Shown in pieces: positions 17,017 through 26,012 of a stretch of 64,000 bases of DNA. Location of the stretch: NCBI GenBank assembly GCA_002709405.1, contig PAQV01000100.1:41588-105587 (forward strand), written 5' to 3'. This DNA comes from Paracoccaceae bacterium. GTDB lineage: Bacteria > Pseudomonadota > Alphaproteobacteria > Rhodobacterales > Rhodobacteraceae. The translations under genes and the position numbers were made by a program. How positions within the stretch are numbered: the first letter of the stretch is position 1; every line of letters begins with the position of its first letter. A model generated the notes under the pieces. That model did not search any database. It was given only the letters and a program-made list of their open reading frames with translations, and was not told the DNA's origin.

Positions 17017-18645
17017 GTGCAGCAGATCTTGGGAGCCTGGGCGGGGCTGGACCCGCGTAAAAGAATCATGCTTGGCGTGACCGCGCTTCTCGTGATCGCG
17101 ACCCTTTTCGGCATGAGCAAACTCGCTTCGCGGCCGAACATGGCCCTGTTGTACGCGGGTCTGGATGGGGCATCGGCCGGGGACATCGTTCGATCCCTTG
17201 AACAAAAGGGCGTTCCGTACCAGGTGCGCGGCGATTCGATTTATGTCCCGATGCGGGACCGCGACGCGTTGCGCATGACTTTGGCCGGTGACGGATTGCC
17301 GGCGACAGGGGGCCGTGGGTACGAATTGCTTGATGGGTTGTCCGGGTTCGGCACCACGTCGCAGATGTTCGATGCAGCCTATTGGCGTGCAAAAGAAGGG
17401 GAATTGGCCAGGACGATCGTTGGCAGCCCGCACATCTCTCAGGCGCGTGTCCATATCGCCAACGGCTCCAGCAACCCCTTCCAACGCAGCGTGAAACCGA
17501 CGGCTTCCATCGCGGTTGTCCCATCCGGAGGCGCCATTTCCGTCGAGCAGGCCCAGGCCCTGCGCTTCCTCGTCGCGTCGGCAGTCGCCGGGCTGGATAT
17601 CGCCGATGTGGCCGTCATCGATTCGAACGGCCAGGTGATCGGAGCCAACGAAGAGACCGCAACGGGCACCGCCGCTCAGGACCGTGCCGAAGCCTTGAGG
17701 GAAAAGGTCCTGCGGTTGATCGAGGCGCGTGTCGGCCGCGGCAACGCTGTGGTCGAGGTGACCGTGGACACCGTGACCGAAAGCGAATCGATCCGTGAAC
17801 GGCGGTTCGACCCCGAGGGCCGCGTCGCCATCAGTACCGATACGGAAGAGCGCTCCAATACGTCTTCGGAAACCAACAACGGGGTCACCGTCGCGTCGAA
17901 TTTGCCGGACGGAAACGCTGCCAATGGCGAATCGGGCAAGGCGGAAACGAGTGAAACACGCGAGCGCATCAATTACGAAGTGTCTGAAGTTGAACGTGAA
18001 GTCATTCGAAGCCCCGGGGCGGTCCGCCGTCTGACGATCGCGGTTCTGGTCAACAATCTCATCGTGGCCGACGCGAACGGCACCCCCCAATCCGTGGCTC
18101 GGGAAGATGCCGAGCTGGATGCCCTGCGCGAGTTGGTCGCATCCGCGGTCGGCTTCGACGAAGAACGCGGTGATGTCATCACGTTGAAGGCAATGGAATT
18201 GCCGGCCGTCGAGCCCGAAGGCACCACGGCCCAGGGCGGTTCGCTTCTGGATCTGACCGGGGTCGACGTCATGCAATTGGCGCAGGTCGGGATTCTGGCT
18301 TTGGTCGCCCTGGCTTTGGGTATGTTCGTGGTGCGCCCGATTCTTGCGGCCCCGTCGACCCAGGCATTGCCCTCTGAACCGGCCCCTGCCCTGCCCCCGG
18401 CTTCGGGCTCGAATGACGGCGGCGATTTCGGCGTTGCGCCTCTCAACGGTGAAATCGACGGAGGATCGGACGGCTTTCTCCCTCCGCTGATGGGAGGCGG
18501 GATGGACGGCGGGATCGGCGGTTTGCCTTCTCTGGACGGCAGCGACGACAGCGCGGCGGATCGACTGCGCAACCTGATCGGAGAACGTCAGGCGGAAACC
18601 ATCGAAATCCTACGGAACTGGCTTGAAGACGAGGAGAATGCCTGA
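17017..18645 (+). CDS. fliF: MS-ring protein FliF
   Basis: FliF builds the inner-membrane MS ring on which the rod and export gate assemble. The 542-residue protein has two membrane helices (about 15-32 and 425-445) flanking a large periplasmic region. Ring-building motifs include PHISQARVHIANGSSNPFQR and RRLTIAVLVNN. The C-terminal RLRNLIGERQAETIEILRNW is the FliG-binding end. Translation starts at GTG 17017, preceded by GGAGGA; the nearby ATG at 17012 is out of frame. The linker before the C-terminus is Gly/Asp/Pro rich. Confidence 0.96.
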   Translation: MQQILGAWAGLDPRKRIMLGVTALLVIATLFGMSKLASRPNMALLYAGLDGASAGDIVRSLEQKGVPYQVRGDSIYVPMRDRDALRMTLAGDGLPATGGRGYELLDGLSGFGTTSQMFDAAYWRAKEGELARTIVGSPHISQARVHIANGSSNPFQRSVKPTASIAVVPSGGAISVEQAQALRFLVASAVAGLDIADVAVIDSNGQVIGANEETATGTAAQDRAEALREKVLRLIEARVGRGNAVVEVTVDTVTESESIRERRFDPEGRVAISTDTEERSNTSSETNNGVTVASNLPDGNAANGESGKAETSETRERINYEVSEVEREVIRSPGAVRRLTIAVLVNNLIVADANGTPQSVAREDAELDALRELVASAVGFDEERGDVITLKAMELPAVEPEGTTAQGGSLLDLTGVDVMQLAQVGILALVALALGMFVVRPILAAPSTQALPSEPAPALPPASGSNDGGDFGVAPLNGEIDGGSDGFLPPLMGGGMDGGIGGLPSLDGSDDSAADRLRNLIGERQAETIEILRNWLEDEENA

Positions 18646-19253
18646 TGCCGATTTCGCACCTTCTTGAGGATTTCAAGACAACCGATCCGGCCGAAACAGC
18701 CACGCTCCTGATGAGCAATCTCGAACTCGAGGAACAGCGACTCGCGGCTTTCGAAAAGGGCTATTCCGCCGGCTGGGAGGACGCAATCGCCGCCGATACG
18801 CAGGGCAAGGCACATCTTTCGGCAGCGCTGACCCAGAACCTTGAGGAAGCGACCTTTTCTTATCACGAAGCGCTCGATCAGATGCAGCATGCCCTGACAC
18901 CTGTGTTCGAAGCGATTGCCGAACAATTGCTCCCCGGAATGGTACGCTCCGGCCTGGCGCCACATATCCTGCGCGCTTTGCAGGATTTAGCGGACGATGC
19001 AATGGGCCAGCCGCTGGTGCTGGCCGTCCCCCCCGGAACCGAAGCTTCCATCAGCCCGCTTCTGCCCGAGGCGGGCAGCGTGGACGTCATAATCGACGAA
19101 GACCCAAGCCTGGGTGACGGCCAAGCCAGATTGCATCTCGATGACGGGGGGATCGAAATCGACCTGACCACCCTGGCCGAAGATATGCGCGATGCCTTGG
19201 CAGCATATGTTTTCGAAACCCGCAAGGAGAGCACTCGTGACAGATCAGCATGA
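18645..19253 (+). CDS. fliH: FliH-like export protein
   Basis: FliH is the peripheral stator of the export ATPase and regulates FliI. The 202-residue product is acidic, with a helical region EEQRLAAFEKGYSAGWEDAI (about 28-48), the Gly/Ala-spaced motif seen in FliH. The C-terminal domain ends IDEDPSLGDGQARLHLDDGGIEID, comparable to the FliH/V-ATPase E-type ending. Overall similarity is weak, as usual for FliH, so the place between fliF and fliN carries much of the call. It overlaps fliF by one base and fliN by 17. Confidence 0.75.
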   Translation: MPISHLLEDFKTTDPAETATLLMSNLELEEQRLAAFEKGYSAGWEDAIAADTQGKAHLSAALTQNLEEATFSYHEALDQMQHALTPVFEAIAEQLLPGMVRSGLAPHILRALQDLADDAMGQPLVLAVPPGTEASISPLLPEAGSVDVIIDEDPSLGDGQARLHLDDGGIEIDLTTLAEDMRDALAAYVFETRKESTRDRSA

Positions 19254-19530
19254 CGGGGACGGCCGCGCCGAGGCCGGCAACCCATTTTCCGCAGTGCCGA
19301 TAGAAATCGTGGTCAGCGTCGGCAAGGCACGCCCGCTGGTTCGCGATTTGATGCGCCTGGGCGAAAACGCGGTCCTGGGCCTGGATCGCCGGGTCGAGGA
19401 TCCGGTCGAGTTATATGTCGGTGACAAACTCGTCGCCCGAGGTGAACTGGAAGAAGTCGAAGGTGACGTTCCCGGCCAACTGGCCGTTCGCCTGACCGAA
19501 ATCGCCAATCTGCGCGATGAATTGGGCTGA
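19237..19530 (+). CDS. fliN: Flagellar motor switch protein FliN
   Basis: FliN is a C-ring subunit of the rotor switch and a docking site for the export ATPase complex. The 97-residue protein is the bare SpoA/FliN domain, with VPIEIVVSVGKARPLVRDLMRLGENAVLGLD (about 20-50) and DPVELYVGDKLVARGELEEV (about 54-73). The likely start is GTG 19237, with AAGGAGA upstream. An upstream ATG at 19192 would add 15 residues inside fliH. fliM and fliG partners are not in the window. Confidence 0.93.
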   Translation: MTDQHDGDGRAEAGNPFSAVPIEIVVSVGKARPLVRDLMRLGENAVLGLDRRVEDPVELYVGDKLVARGELEEVEGDVPGQLAVRLTEIANLRDELG

Positions 19531-20272
19531 CACCATGCGCGCCCTTGGCTGCATCTTCGCGATGGCCTTACTGGCCCTCGCACTACCCGATCCGGCCCAA
19601 GCCCAGGAAATTTCGGTCTCTCTTGGCGATGGGGGGTCTTTGACGGCCCGGTCGATCCAATTGATCCTGTTGATCACGGTTCTAAGCATAGCACCTGGGC
19701 TGGTGATCATGATCACCTGCTTTCCGTTCCTCGTCACGGTGTTATCAATCCTGCGCCAGGCGATCGGGTTGCAGCAGGCTCCACCAAACATGTTGATCGT
19801 CAGCTTGGCGTTGTTCCTGACCTACTTCGTCATGGAGCCCGTGTTCACAACAGCTTGGGAAAACGGAATAGACCCTCTTCTGTCCGAGTCGATCGACGCT
19901 GAGACCGCCTTTCTCCGCACGTTGGAACCCTTCCGAGACTTCATGGCCGCGCGGCTGGACGAAGACACTTATATCTCCATGGCAACGCTGCGGCCCGATG
20001 CAGACCTCGACGCTGCCGCTCGAGATGCACAATTGTCCCTGCTTGTTCCAAGCTTTCTGCTGTCCGAGATCTCTCGTGCTTTCCAGATCGGATTTGTCAT
20101 ATTCCTGCCGTTCCTGGTCATTGACCTTGTTGTCGCCGCCATTCTTATGTCCATGGGCATGATGATGGTGCCGCCTGCGGTCGTAGCCCTACCGTTCAAA
20201 CTCGCGTTTTTTGTTGTGGCCGACGGTTGGAGCCTCATTGCCGGGTCCCTGGTTCGCAGCTATTTTCAATAA
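19517..20272 (+). CDS. fliP: Export gate protein FliP
   Basis: FliP forms the core of the flagellar export channel with FliQ and FliR. The 251-residue protein has a cleavable N-terminal signal (MRALGCIFAMALLALALPD...AQA). The family block includes VIMITCFPFLVTVLSILRQAIG, then LLVPSFLLSEISRAFQIGF and MMMVPPAVVALPFKLAFFV. The frame opens at ATG 19517 inside fliN. The ATG at 19535 gives a more regular signal peptide and may be the true start. No clear ribosome binding site distinguishes them. It is last in the fliF operon. Confidence 0.95.
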   Translation: MNWADTMRALGCIFAMALLALALPDPAQAQEISVSLGDGGSLTARSIQLILLITVLSIAPGLVIMITCFPFLVTVLSILRQAIGLQQAPPNMLIVSLALFLTYFVMEPVFTTAWENGIDPLLSESIDAETAFLRTLEPFRDFMAARLDEDTYISMATLRPDADLDAAARDAQLSLLVPSFLLSEISRAFQIGFVIFLPFLVIDLVVAAILMSMGMMMVPPAVVALPFKLAFFVVADGWSLIAGSLVRSYFQ

Positions 20273-21019
20273 CGGTTTCATCCCGCCTGTACTGGTAAGC
20301 TTCAAATTGCCTGCATCCGGCATCTTCACCTCCAGACAAAAAGAACTGTGGGAACAATGGCTTACAAAATCGCCATTTACGCCCTTCGTATTTGGGTGAC
20401 GTCCGACGCCCGTCCCAGAGCTTGCCGCGCATGATCGCGAACCGAATGTGTCCCTATTGGTGACGCTTGTTATATCTCTCCGCTTTCATCCGCCAATTTC
20501 GGCCCGGCCGCGAGCAATAGGGTAAGCCGCTTTTCAATGCGCCTCTGAAACAACCGGCGTCATGCTCATGATCTTCAGGCAGGCAGCCCACCTTTTGCAG
20601 ACAGCTCAAGAATCCGCAGGATCCGATCCGCACAATTGACCCGTCTAGCATGGTCCAACAGGTCTGTCGGGCATCAGCTACGGCCGAAGGTGGCATACGT
20701 CTTGGTATTCGTACCGCACCTGGCCCACCCTTTCAGGCGCCCTCACCCTCAGCTTAGGTCAAAATTGATCGTAACGCGCTCTTGGGATTCGGGTAGGCTC
20801 GCTCTGATGCATCGCGTTGGCATGCCCACGCCGGTCATCAACGCGCGAATTACCTTGAGGGTTCAGCAAAAAGGTCGAAAACAAACTACCTGCGTCACTC
20901 TCGAACAATAAGACGAGGCATGTCGCCGCTCATTCTTTGAAGCAGGGTTTAAGCCGCGCCTTAATACTCATTGGGCCCCGGCCCACAAAGGGCGCGACAT
21001 CTGATGCGGGCCATTCAAG
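20273..21019. other. 747-base gap between fliP and flgI with no supported gene
   Basis: Short frames on both strands have no recognisable domain, no good ribosome binding site and no consistent coding character. No tRNA, terminator with a U tract or intact insertion sequence end is visible. The length is unusual inside a compact flagellar cluster, so it may be the scar of a lost gene or insertion. Confidence 0.5.
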
Positions 21020-22117
21020 TCAGCGGACAACGAACTCTGCATGCAAGGCTCCGGCCGCCTTGATTGCTTGTAATATGTCGATCATGTCGCGCGGCGACAC
21101 GCCCAGCGCGTTCAGGCCTGCAATCACTTGCGACAAGGACGTGGCTTCCGGAACTTCCGCCAGGCTGATGCCCGGATCCTCTTCGATCTCGGCGCCGGTC
21201 CGTTGGACTACAACCGTCTCGCCTCGGGCAAAGGGGTTCGGCTGGACGGCGATCGGGGCCTCTTCAACACGCAGCGTGAGGTTGCCCTGCGATACAGCCA
21301 CCCTGGAAATACGAACATCATCGCCCATGACTATGGTCCCGGACCGCTGGTCCACGACAACTCGAGCCTTTCTTTCGGGTTCGACCAGGATGTTTTCTAC
21401 GCGCTCCAACGCATGAGCCGTCGATTCGGTGCGCGTGGCCCCGATGTTCAGCTCGATGGTGCCGGAGTCCCGCATCACCGCGACGTCACGGCGGAATTCC
21501 CGGTTGATGGCGTTTTCGATCCGGCCGGCCGTGGTAAAATCAGGTTCTCTCAAGGCAAGCCGAACAGTGCTTAGGGACGACAATTCAAAATCGATTTCTC
21601 GTTCCACGCGCGCGCCGGACGGGATCAGACCGGCCGTCGGCACTCCCGTCGTGACAGATGCGGCATCACCTTCGGCCACGGCGCCACCGGCCAGGACGGT
21701 GCCCTGGGCCACCGCGTAAATCTGGCCATCGGCTGCGTTCAACGGCGTCATGATCAACGTGCCTCCCATGAGGCTTTTCGCATCTCCAATAGCTGACACG
21801 GTGACATCGATCTGAGAGCCAGCCCGGGAAAACGGCGGCAGGCTGGCCGTCACCAGAACCGCGGCCACGTTTTTCGGTCGGAATTGTTCCCCTGTCACGT
21901 TGACGCCCAGCCGTTCCAGGATGGTCGCCATGATGTCTTCGGTAAATGGGGCGTTTCTCAACCCGTCTCCGGTTCCGTTCAGGCCAACGACAAGACCGTA
22001 GCCCACCAAGTCGTTTCCTCGGACGCCGTCGAATTCGACGAGGTCCTTCAGCCGGACCGGAGCGGCAGACAGCGTTGCGGGGAGGATGAGCAGAAGCAGA
22101 AGGGTCAGAAATCGCAT
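21020..22117 (-). CDS. flgI: P-ring protein FlgI
   Basis: FlgI polymerises around the rod in the peptidoglycan layer as the P ring. The 365-residue protein has a Sec signal (about 1-18). It carries the diagnostic N-terminal block VRGNDLVGYGLVVGLNGTGD (about 33-52), then SAIGDAKSLMGGTLIMTPLN and the C-terminal LSQVIAGLNALGVSPRDMIDILQAIKAAGALHAE. It shares one base with the flgL stop and is last in the flgE-flgK-flgL-flgI operon. Its chaperone flgA is in the flgB operon. Confidence 0.97.
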   Translation of the reverse strand: MRFLTLLLLLILPATLSAAPVRLKDLVEFDGVRGNDLVGYGLVVGLNGTGDGLRNAPFTEDIMATILERLGVNVTGEQFRPKNVAAVLVTASLPPFSRAGSQIDVTVSAIGDAKSLMGGTLIMTPLNAADGQIYAVAQGTVLAGGAVAEGDAASVTTGVPTAGLIPSGARVEREIDFELSSLSTVRLALREPDFTTAGRIENAINREFRRDVAVMRDSGTIELNIGATRTESTAHALERVENILVEPERKARVVVDQRSGTIVMGDDVRISRVAVSQGNLTLRVEEAPIAVQPNPFARGETVVVQRTGAEIEEDPGISLAEVPEATSLSQVIAGLNALGVSPRDMIDILQAIKAAGALHAEFVVR

Positions 22118-23121
22118 CAGATGTAATTCAGCAGTGATAGGCGCGACATGCGCGCGGTTACGGCGTACAGGCTTTCAAGGCGCACCTGCACGTCATCAAG
22201 CCGAGTGGCCGTTTCGAAGGCATCCGCGCCAACCAGCGTTGTTCTGGCCTGCTCAAAACCTATTCGCGCGGCTGCGTTCCGCGTCTTGGCGGATTCGATC
22301 CGTTCCTGAGCCGCGCCGATATCGGCTTGCAGGCTCGTCAAAGACGATTGAGCGTTGAGCATCACGGACGCTGCGGCGTCAAAGACCTCAATCTGTTCGT
22401 CGATGTCGAAACCCCAATCGCTATCCGTGGCCAGCGCCGACAGCGAGAGGCCCTTGAGAACCTCCTTGAACTGTTCGGCATCGGCACGCACCGCCATTTG
22501 TACCGAACTGTCCTTGGCGATCATGACGGGCGCAATGTCGTTTGTGGATCCTTGATAGGCTATCGTGTCATAGCCCGCTGGGTCATCGAACCAGTCGTTG
22601 ATCGCGGTCACCAGGCTTGCCGGATCCGTGATCGGGGGCAGAGCGGCCTTTAGCGTGTCAAGAAAATCGGTCGGTCCGACAAGGGGGGTAGTATCCGTGG
22701 CTGCTCCGGCAAACAGGCTGCGCCCTGCGGTCGTGCTGTTCAGGGCCGCGACAATGGTTTCCAGATCGTTCCGGGCATCCTTTGCCGCGTGGTCCCGCAC
22801 CTCCTGGTAGGCGGTGGTGGTCGCCGGCAAGGTGCTTTCGACCGACGACCCCAGCCGCGCCGCGATCCGGTCCAGCGTCGATTGGGTGACATCGGCAAAA
22901 TGGCTGGCTTCATTTGCGGCCAGGTCGAAGGCATCCAATAGGCGCAGGTTGTTTTCCACATCTGCGTAGAACCCGACGTCACCGCCAAGATGCGTACCGA
23001 TGTCCGCCACGATTCCGGTGCTCAGCTCTTCGGTAAGTTTCGTGAGCTCGGTCTTCATGCGCGTGCTTTGCAGCCGCATCATTGTCGATTGCGCGAGATC
23101 GCCGATCGTAAACTGACTCAT
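22117..23121 (-). CDS. flgL: Hook-filament junction protein FlgL (flagellin family)
   Basis: FlgL (HAP3) joins the FlgK ring to the filament. The 334-residue product has the flagellin-type N-terminal coiled region TMMRLQSTRMKTELTKLTEE (about 13-32) and a C-terminal flagellin-like helix with DVQVRLESLYAVTARMSRLS. A variable central part lies between them. It is placed directly after flgK (gap of two bases) and before flgI. Sequence similarity to flagellin is general, so FlgL rather than flagellin is decided by the operon. Confidence 0.88.
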   Translation of the reverse strand: MSQFTIGDLAQSTMMRLQSTRMKTELTKLTEELSTGIVADIGTHLGGDVGFYADVENNLRLLDAFDLAANEASHFADVTQSTLDRIAARLGSSVESTLPATTTAYQEVRDHAAKDARNDLETIVAALNSTTAGRSLFAGAATDTTPLVGPTDFLDTLKAALPPITDPASLVTAINDWFDDPAGYDTIAYQGSTNDIAPVMIAKDSSVQMAVRADAEQFKEVLKGLSLSALATDSDWGFDIDEQIEVFDAAASVMLNAQSSLTSLQADIGAAQERIESAKTRNAAARIGFEQARTTLVGADAFETATRLDDVQVRLESLYAVTARMSRLSLLNYI

Positions 23122-23123
23122 GA

Positions 23124-24569
23124 TCAGAGCTCCATCAGGGTCGACAGCATGACGTCGACGGTTTGCAGGATCTGGGCATTCGCGGCGTAGATCTGCTCGA
23201 TCACCATGAGGGTCTGCAGCTCGGCATCGGTATCAACACCGTTGGTGTCTTCCAGCGCCTTCATCTCGCCCTGTTGAAGCGCCGCATAGGTCTGATCCAT
23301 CTCGGCGTTGCCGCGTTCGACGCCCACCAAAGAGCTGACGTAGTCGGCAAGCCCCGTGGCGGTATAGCTGCCAATCCCGATCGAAGTCGGCGCAGTTCGG
23401 ATGACGTCCATCGCACCGATCAGATCCTGGATCAGGGTCGCATCGCCCAGCTCGCCGGTCGTTGCGGCACCCAGGCCATCTCTCAGCCGCCATGTCTCGC
23501 CGCCCTGAGAGGGATCAATCGCAGAGTTCAGCCGAAGTCGTTGCGCCAGACCCTGGACATCCGCTGCGTTGAAGGCCGAACCCGCATCCGTGAACAACCC
23601 GGGATCGCCGACCCCCCGTGTGCTGTCGATCGAGGCGTCCTGGAAACGCTCCACCAGGTCCATCGCGATCCCGTCCAGACGGTCCTGCATCTTGACCGCA
23701 GTGACATCGCGCACCTCGAAGGCGGCAACCAGGGTGCCTCCGCGCAATTTGCTGGTATCGGCATCAGTGCCCATGGGCCGGCCATTGAAGGTAAGACCGA
23801 ACAGGTCGCCGTCTTCCAGACTCATGTATTCGGTCACCAGGTTGACCTGGGTAAACCCGATCTCGGCCGGTTCGACGTCAAGAAGGATCGCTCCGCCGGT
23901 TGAATACAGCGAGACCTGACCCTTTTCGCCGGGGATCTCGCGCAGGGGAACGATTTCCGAGATCTGATCGATCAGGACCTGCCGCTGGTCGACCAGGGGG
24001 GCTGCGGAATTTCCGGAAATGGTGGTCTTGGCGATATTGACGTTCAACTCGTCGACCTGCAGCAGCAGATCGTTCAGCCGGCTGACCAGCGAGACAATCT
24101 TTTGTTCGGCGTCATTGCGCAGTTTCTGCACGCCCTGGGCAGCAGACCCGATGGCATCGACCAGACCGCCAGCGGAATCGACGGCCTGATCCAGGCGGAT
24201 CCCGGAATCCGGCCGGCTGGCCGCTTCGAGCATGTCCGTCTGGAACCGGGCCATCCGTGCGGACAAGGATGTTCCATCGTCCGGCAGACCGATCAGGTCT
24301 TCGACCCGGGCCATGAAATTCGACGCGGTCGTGGCCATGCCAAGGTTGGCATCGGCCTGGCGCCGGTTGGACAGGAGGACCGGATCCACGAACCGCGTGA
24401 TCCCGGTAATGCGCACGCCGGATCCATTGTGGTCGGACGTCAGGTTGAGATTGCGCACGGCGTAACCCGGGGTCAGCGCGTTCGCGATATTGTCCGAAAT
24501 CAGGCGCGTGGTCATCGAGGCCATGCTCAGGCCACTAAGCGCATTTCTGGATGCGGCGGTAAGGGACAT
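23124..24569 (-). CDS. flgK: Hook-filament junction protein FlgK
   Basis: FlgK (HAP1) caps the hook and nucleates the junction. The 481-residue protein has the axial N-terminus ALSGLSMASMTTRLISDNIANALTPGYAVRNL (about 11-42). Its C-terminus has LQTLMVIEQIYAANAQILQTVDVMLSTLMEL, which forms the D0 coiled pair. The length is at the short end of the family. It sits 24 bases after flgE. Confidence 0.94.
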   Translation of the reverse strand: MSLTAASRNALSGLSMASMTTRLISDNIANALTPGYAVRNLNLTSDHNGSGVRITGITRFVDPVLLSNRRQADANLGMATTASNFMARVEDLIGLPDDGTSLSARMARFQTDMLEAASRPDSGIRLDQAVDSAGGLVDAIGSAAQGVQKLRNDAEQKIVSLVSRLNDLLLQVDELNVNIAKTTISGNSAAPLVDQRQVLIDQISEIVPLREIPGEKGQVSLYSTGGAILLDVEPAEIGFTQVNLVTEYMSLEDGDLFGLTFNGRPMGTDADTSKLRGGTLVAAFEVRDVTAVKMQDRLDGIAMDLVERFQDASIDSTRGVGDPGLFTDAGSAFNAADVQGLAQRLRLNSAIDPSQGGETWRLRDGLGAATTGELGDATLIQDLIGAMDVIRTAPTSIGIGSYTATGLADYVSSLVGVERGNAEMDQTYAALQQGEMKALEDTNGVDTDAELQTLMVIEQIYAANAQILQTVDVMLSTLMEL

Positions 24570-24593
24570 CGTCCGATCCTCCTAAAGCAGCGC

Positions 24594-25883
24594 TTAGCGC
24601 TTGATGTTGGTGGTTTCCTGCAACATTTCGTCGACGGTCTGGATGACCTTCGCGTTCGACGAATACGCCCGCTGCGTCTGGATCATGTCCGTCAGTTCGG
24701 CCGCGATATCGACATTGGATTCCTCGCGGGAATAGGACGCCATCGTGCCTGTCGGGCCGTCTCCGGCATCCCACAGGAAGAAGGTGCCGCTGGTGGCATT
24801 GACCCGGTAGGTCTGTTGGCTGAGCGGAACCAGGCCGTTGGGATTGGCGACATTGATCAGCGGCACCTGGTACAGGGTTTCCGTCACGCCCGTATCGTAG
24901 AGGACGTTCACATAGCCATTGTCGTCAATTTCGACCGAAACCATGTTCCCGACGGGCGAGCCATCCTTGCTGATCGAGATGGGCGCAAAGCTGTCGGACA
25001 GCTGGGTCAGGCCGAATTCGTCGTTGATCGCGCCGATGTCGAACTCGATCGGGCCACTGGCGGCGGTCACGATCAACGTGCCTTCCACCGGGTCATAGGC
25101 ACCGCCCGACACCGTGGTCACGGACTGGATGGTGCCGCCGGCCGTCCGGCTGTCTTCAAAGGTCATCACGTATTCACCGATGACCGCGTCGTTCTGGGCG
25201 CTGTCGGTCATCACGACCGTCCATTCGTTCGATGTTCCGGTGGCCGGCACCGTCGGGGTGAATTGCAGCGTGATGGATTGCGACCGGCCGAGGTTATCGA
25301 AATATTCCACCGTCAGTTCATGCGGCTCGCCCGTGGCGCCCGCTTCGGTATCGACCGCCGGCAGGTTGAGGCTCATCGACACGGATGTGGTCGGGTCGCC
25401 GCTGAGGTTCAGGCTGAACTGGATCGGTTCAAGGCCATCGGCCGTGTCACGGGGATAGTTCGGGATCGAGCCATCTTCGCTGGCAGGCCAGCCCATCAGC
25501 AGCAGGCCGGTTTCCGTGGCCAGGTAGCCATCTTCGTTGATGCGGAAACTCGCGCCTCGGCTAAGAAGCATTTCCGAGCCGCCGGAGGCAAAGTCAGGCT
25601 CCCACGTGACGGGCATGAAGCCGCGGCCGCGAATCGCCAGGTCGGTCGCATTGTTGGTGGTGACAAGCGCACCGGATTCGTCGATCAGGCGCATTGTCGA
25701 GGCCGCGACCCCGCCTGCCGTGTAGGCATAGCCCGATCCCATAACCATGGCATCAAAGCTGGTTTCGACCCGTTTGTAGCCATAAGTCGATGCATTGGCT
25801 ACGTTTTCCGAAATGGTCGAAAGTTGTGTCGAGTTGGCCTGCAACCCGGATACACCGGCGTTGAGGGAGGACGACATGGACAT
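24594..25883 (-). CDS. flgE: Flagellar hook protein FlgE
   Basis: FlgE polymerises into the hook, the universal joint of the flagellum. The 429-residue protein starts MSMSSSLNAGVSGLQANSTQ and has NVANASTYGYKRVETSFDAM (about 26-45). It carries the hook domain LAIRGRGFMPV and the C-terminal ELTDMIQTQRAYSSNAKVI. An upstream in-frame start exists at 25907, but the ATG at 25883 has AAAGGTG at proper spacing and gives the normal N-terminus. It is the first gene of the flgE-flgK-flgL-flgI operon and has a CtrA-type box upstream. Confidence 0.95.
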   Translation of the reverse strand: MSMSSSLNAGVSGLQANSTQLSTISENVANASTYGYKRVETSFDAMVMGSGYAYTAGGVAASTMRLIDESGALVTTNNATDLAIRGRGFMPVTWEPDFASGGSEMLLSRGASFRINEDGYLATETGLLLMGWPASEDGSIPNYPRDTADGLEPIQFSLNLSGDPTTSVSMSLNLPAVDTEAGATGEPHELTVEYFDNLGRSQSITLQFTPTVPATGTSNEWTVVMTDSAQNDAVIGEYVMTFEDSRTAGGTIQSVTTVSGGAYDPVEGTLIVTAASGPIEFDIGAINDEFGLTQLSDSFAPISISKDGSPVGNMVSVEIDDNGYVNVLYDTGVTETLYQVPLINVANPNGLVPLSQQTYRVNATSGTFFLWDAGDGPTGTMASYSREESNVDIAAELTDMIQTQRAYSSNAKVIQTVDEMLQETTNIKR

Positions 25884-25941
25884 GAAAGCACCTTTCTGTT
25901 GCTGCAATCGGGCGTCACAGCAACAGCTAGCGTGCTTCGGC

Positions 25942-25956
25942 TTAAGACCGCGCTAA
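25942..25956. promoter_or_regulatory. Candidate CtrA box upstream of flgE
   Basis: TTAA-GACCGCG-CTAA (plus strand) reads TTAG-N7-TTAA on the flgE strand, one mismatch from the CtrA pattern TTAA-N7-TTAA. It lies about 60 bases before the flgE start, in the motB-flgE gap. Confidence 0.5.
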
Positions 25957-26012
25957 CAGATCAAATCCCACCTATTCTGCGCCCCGGCCCCCACCATGGC
26001 GCGCTTTGCCCC

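Noticed and set aside
16954..18276. 440-codon minus-strand open frame
   Set aside because: It is antisense to fliF, which has clear family motifs.
20636..20911. 91-codon plus-strand frame in the fliP-flgI gap, considered as a transposase remnant
   Set aside because: No transposase motif, no ribosome binding site and no consistent coding composition.
20948..20964. TTTAAGCCGCGCCTTAA, considered as a CtrA box
   Set aside because: The spacing is N8 instead of N7 and it lies downstream of flgI, not in a promoter.
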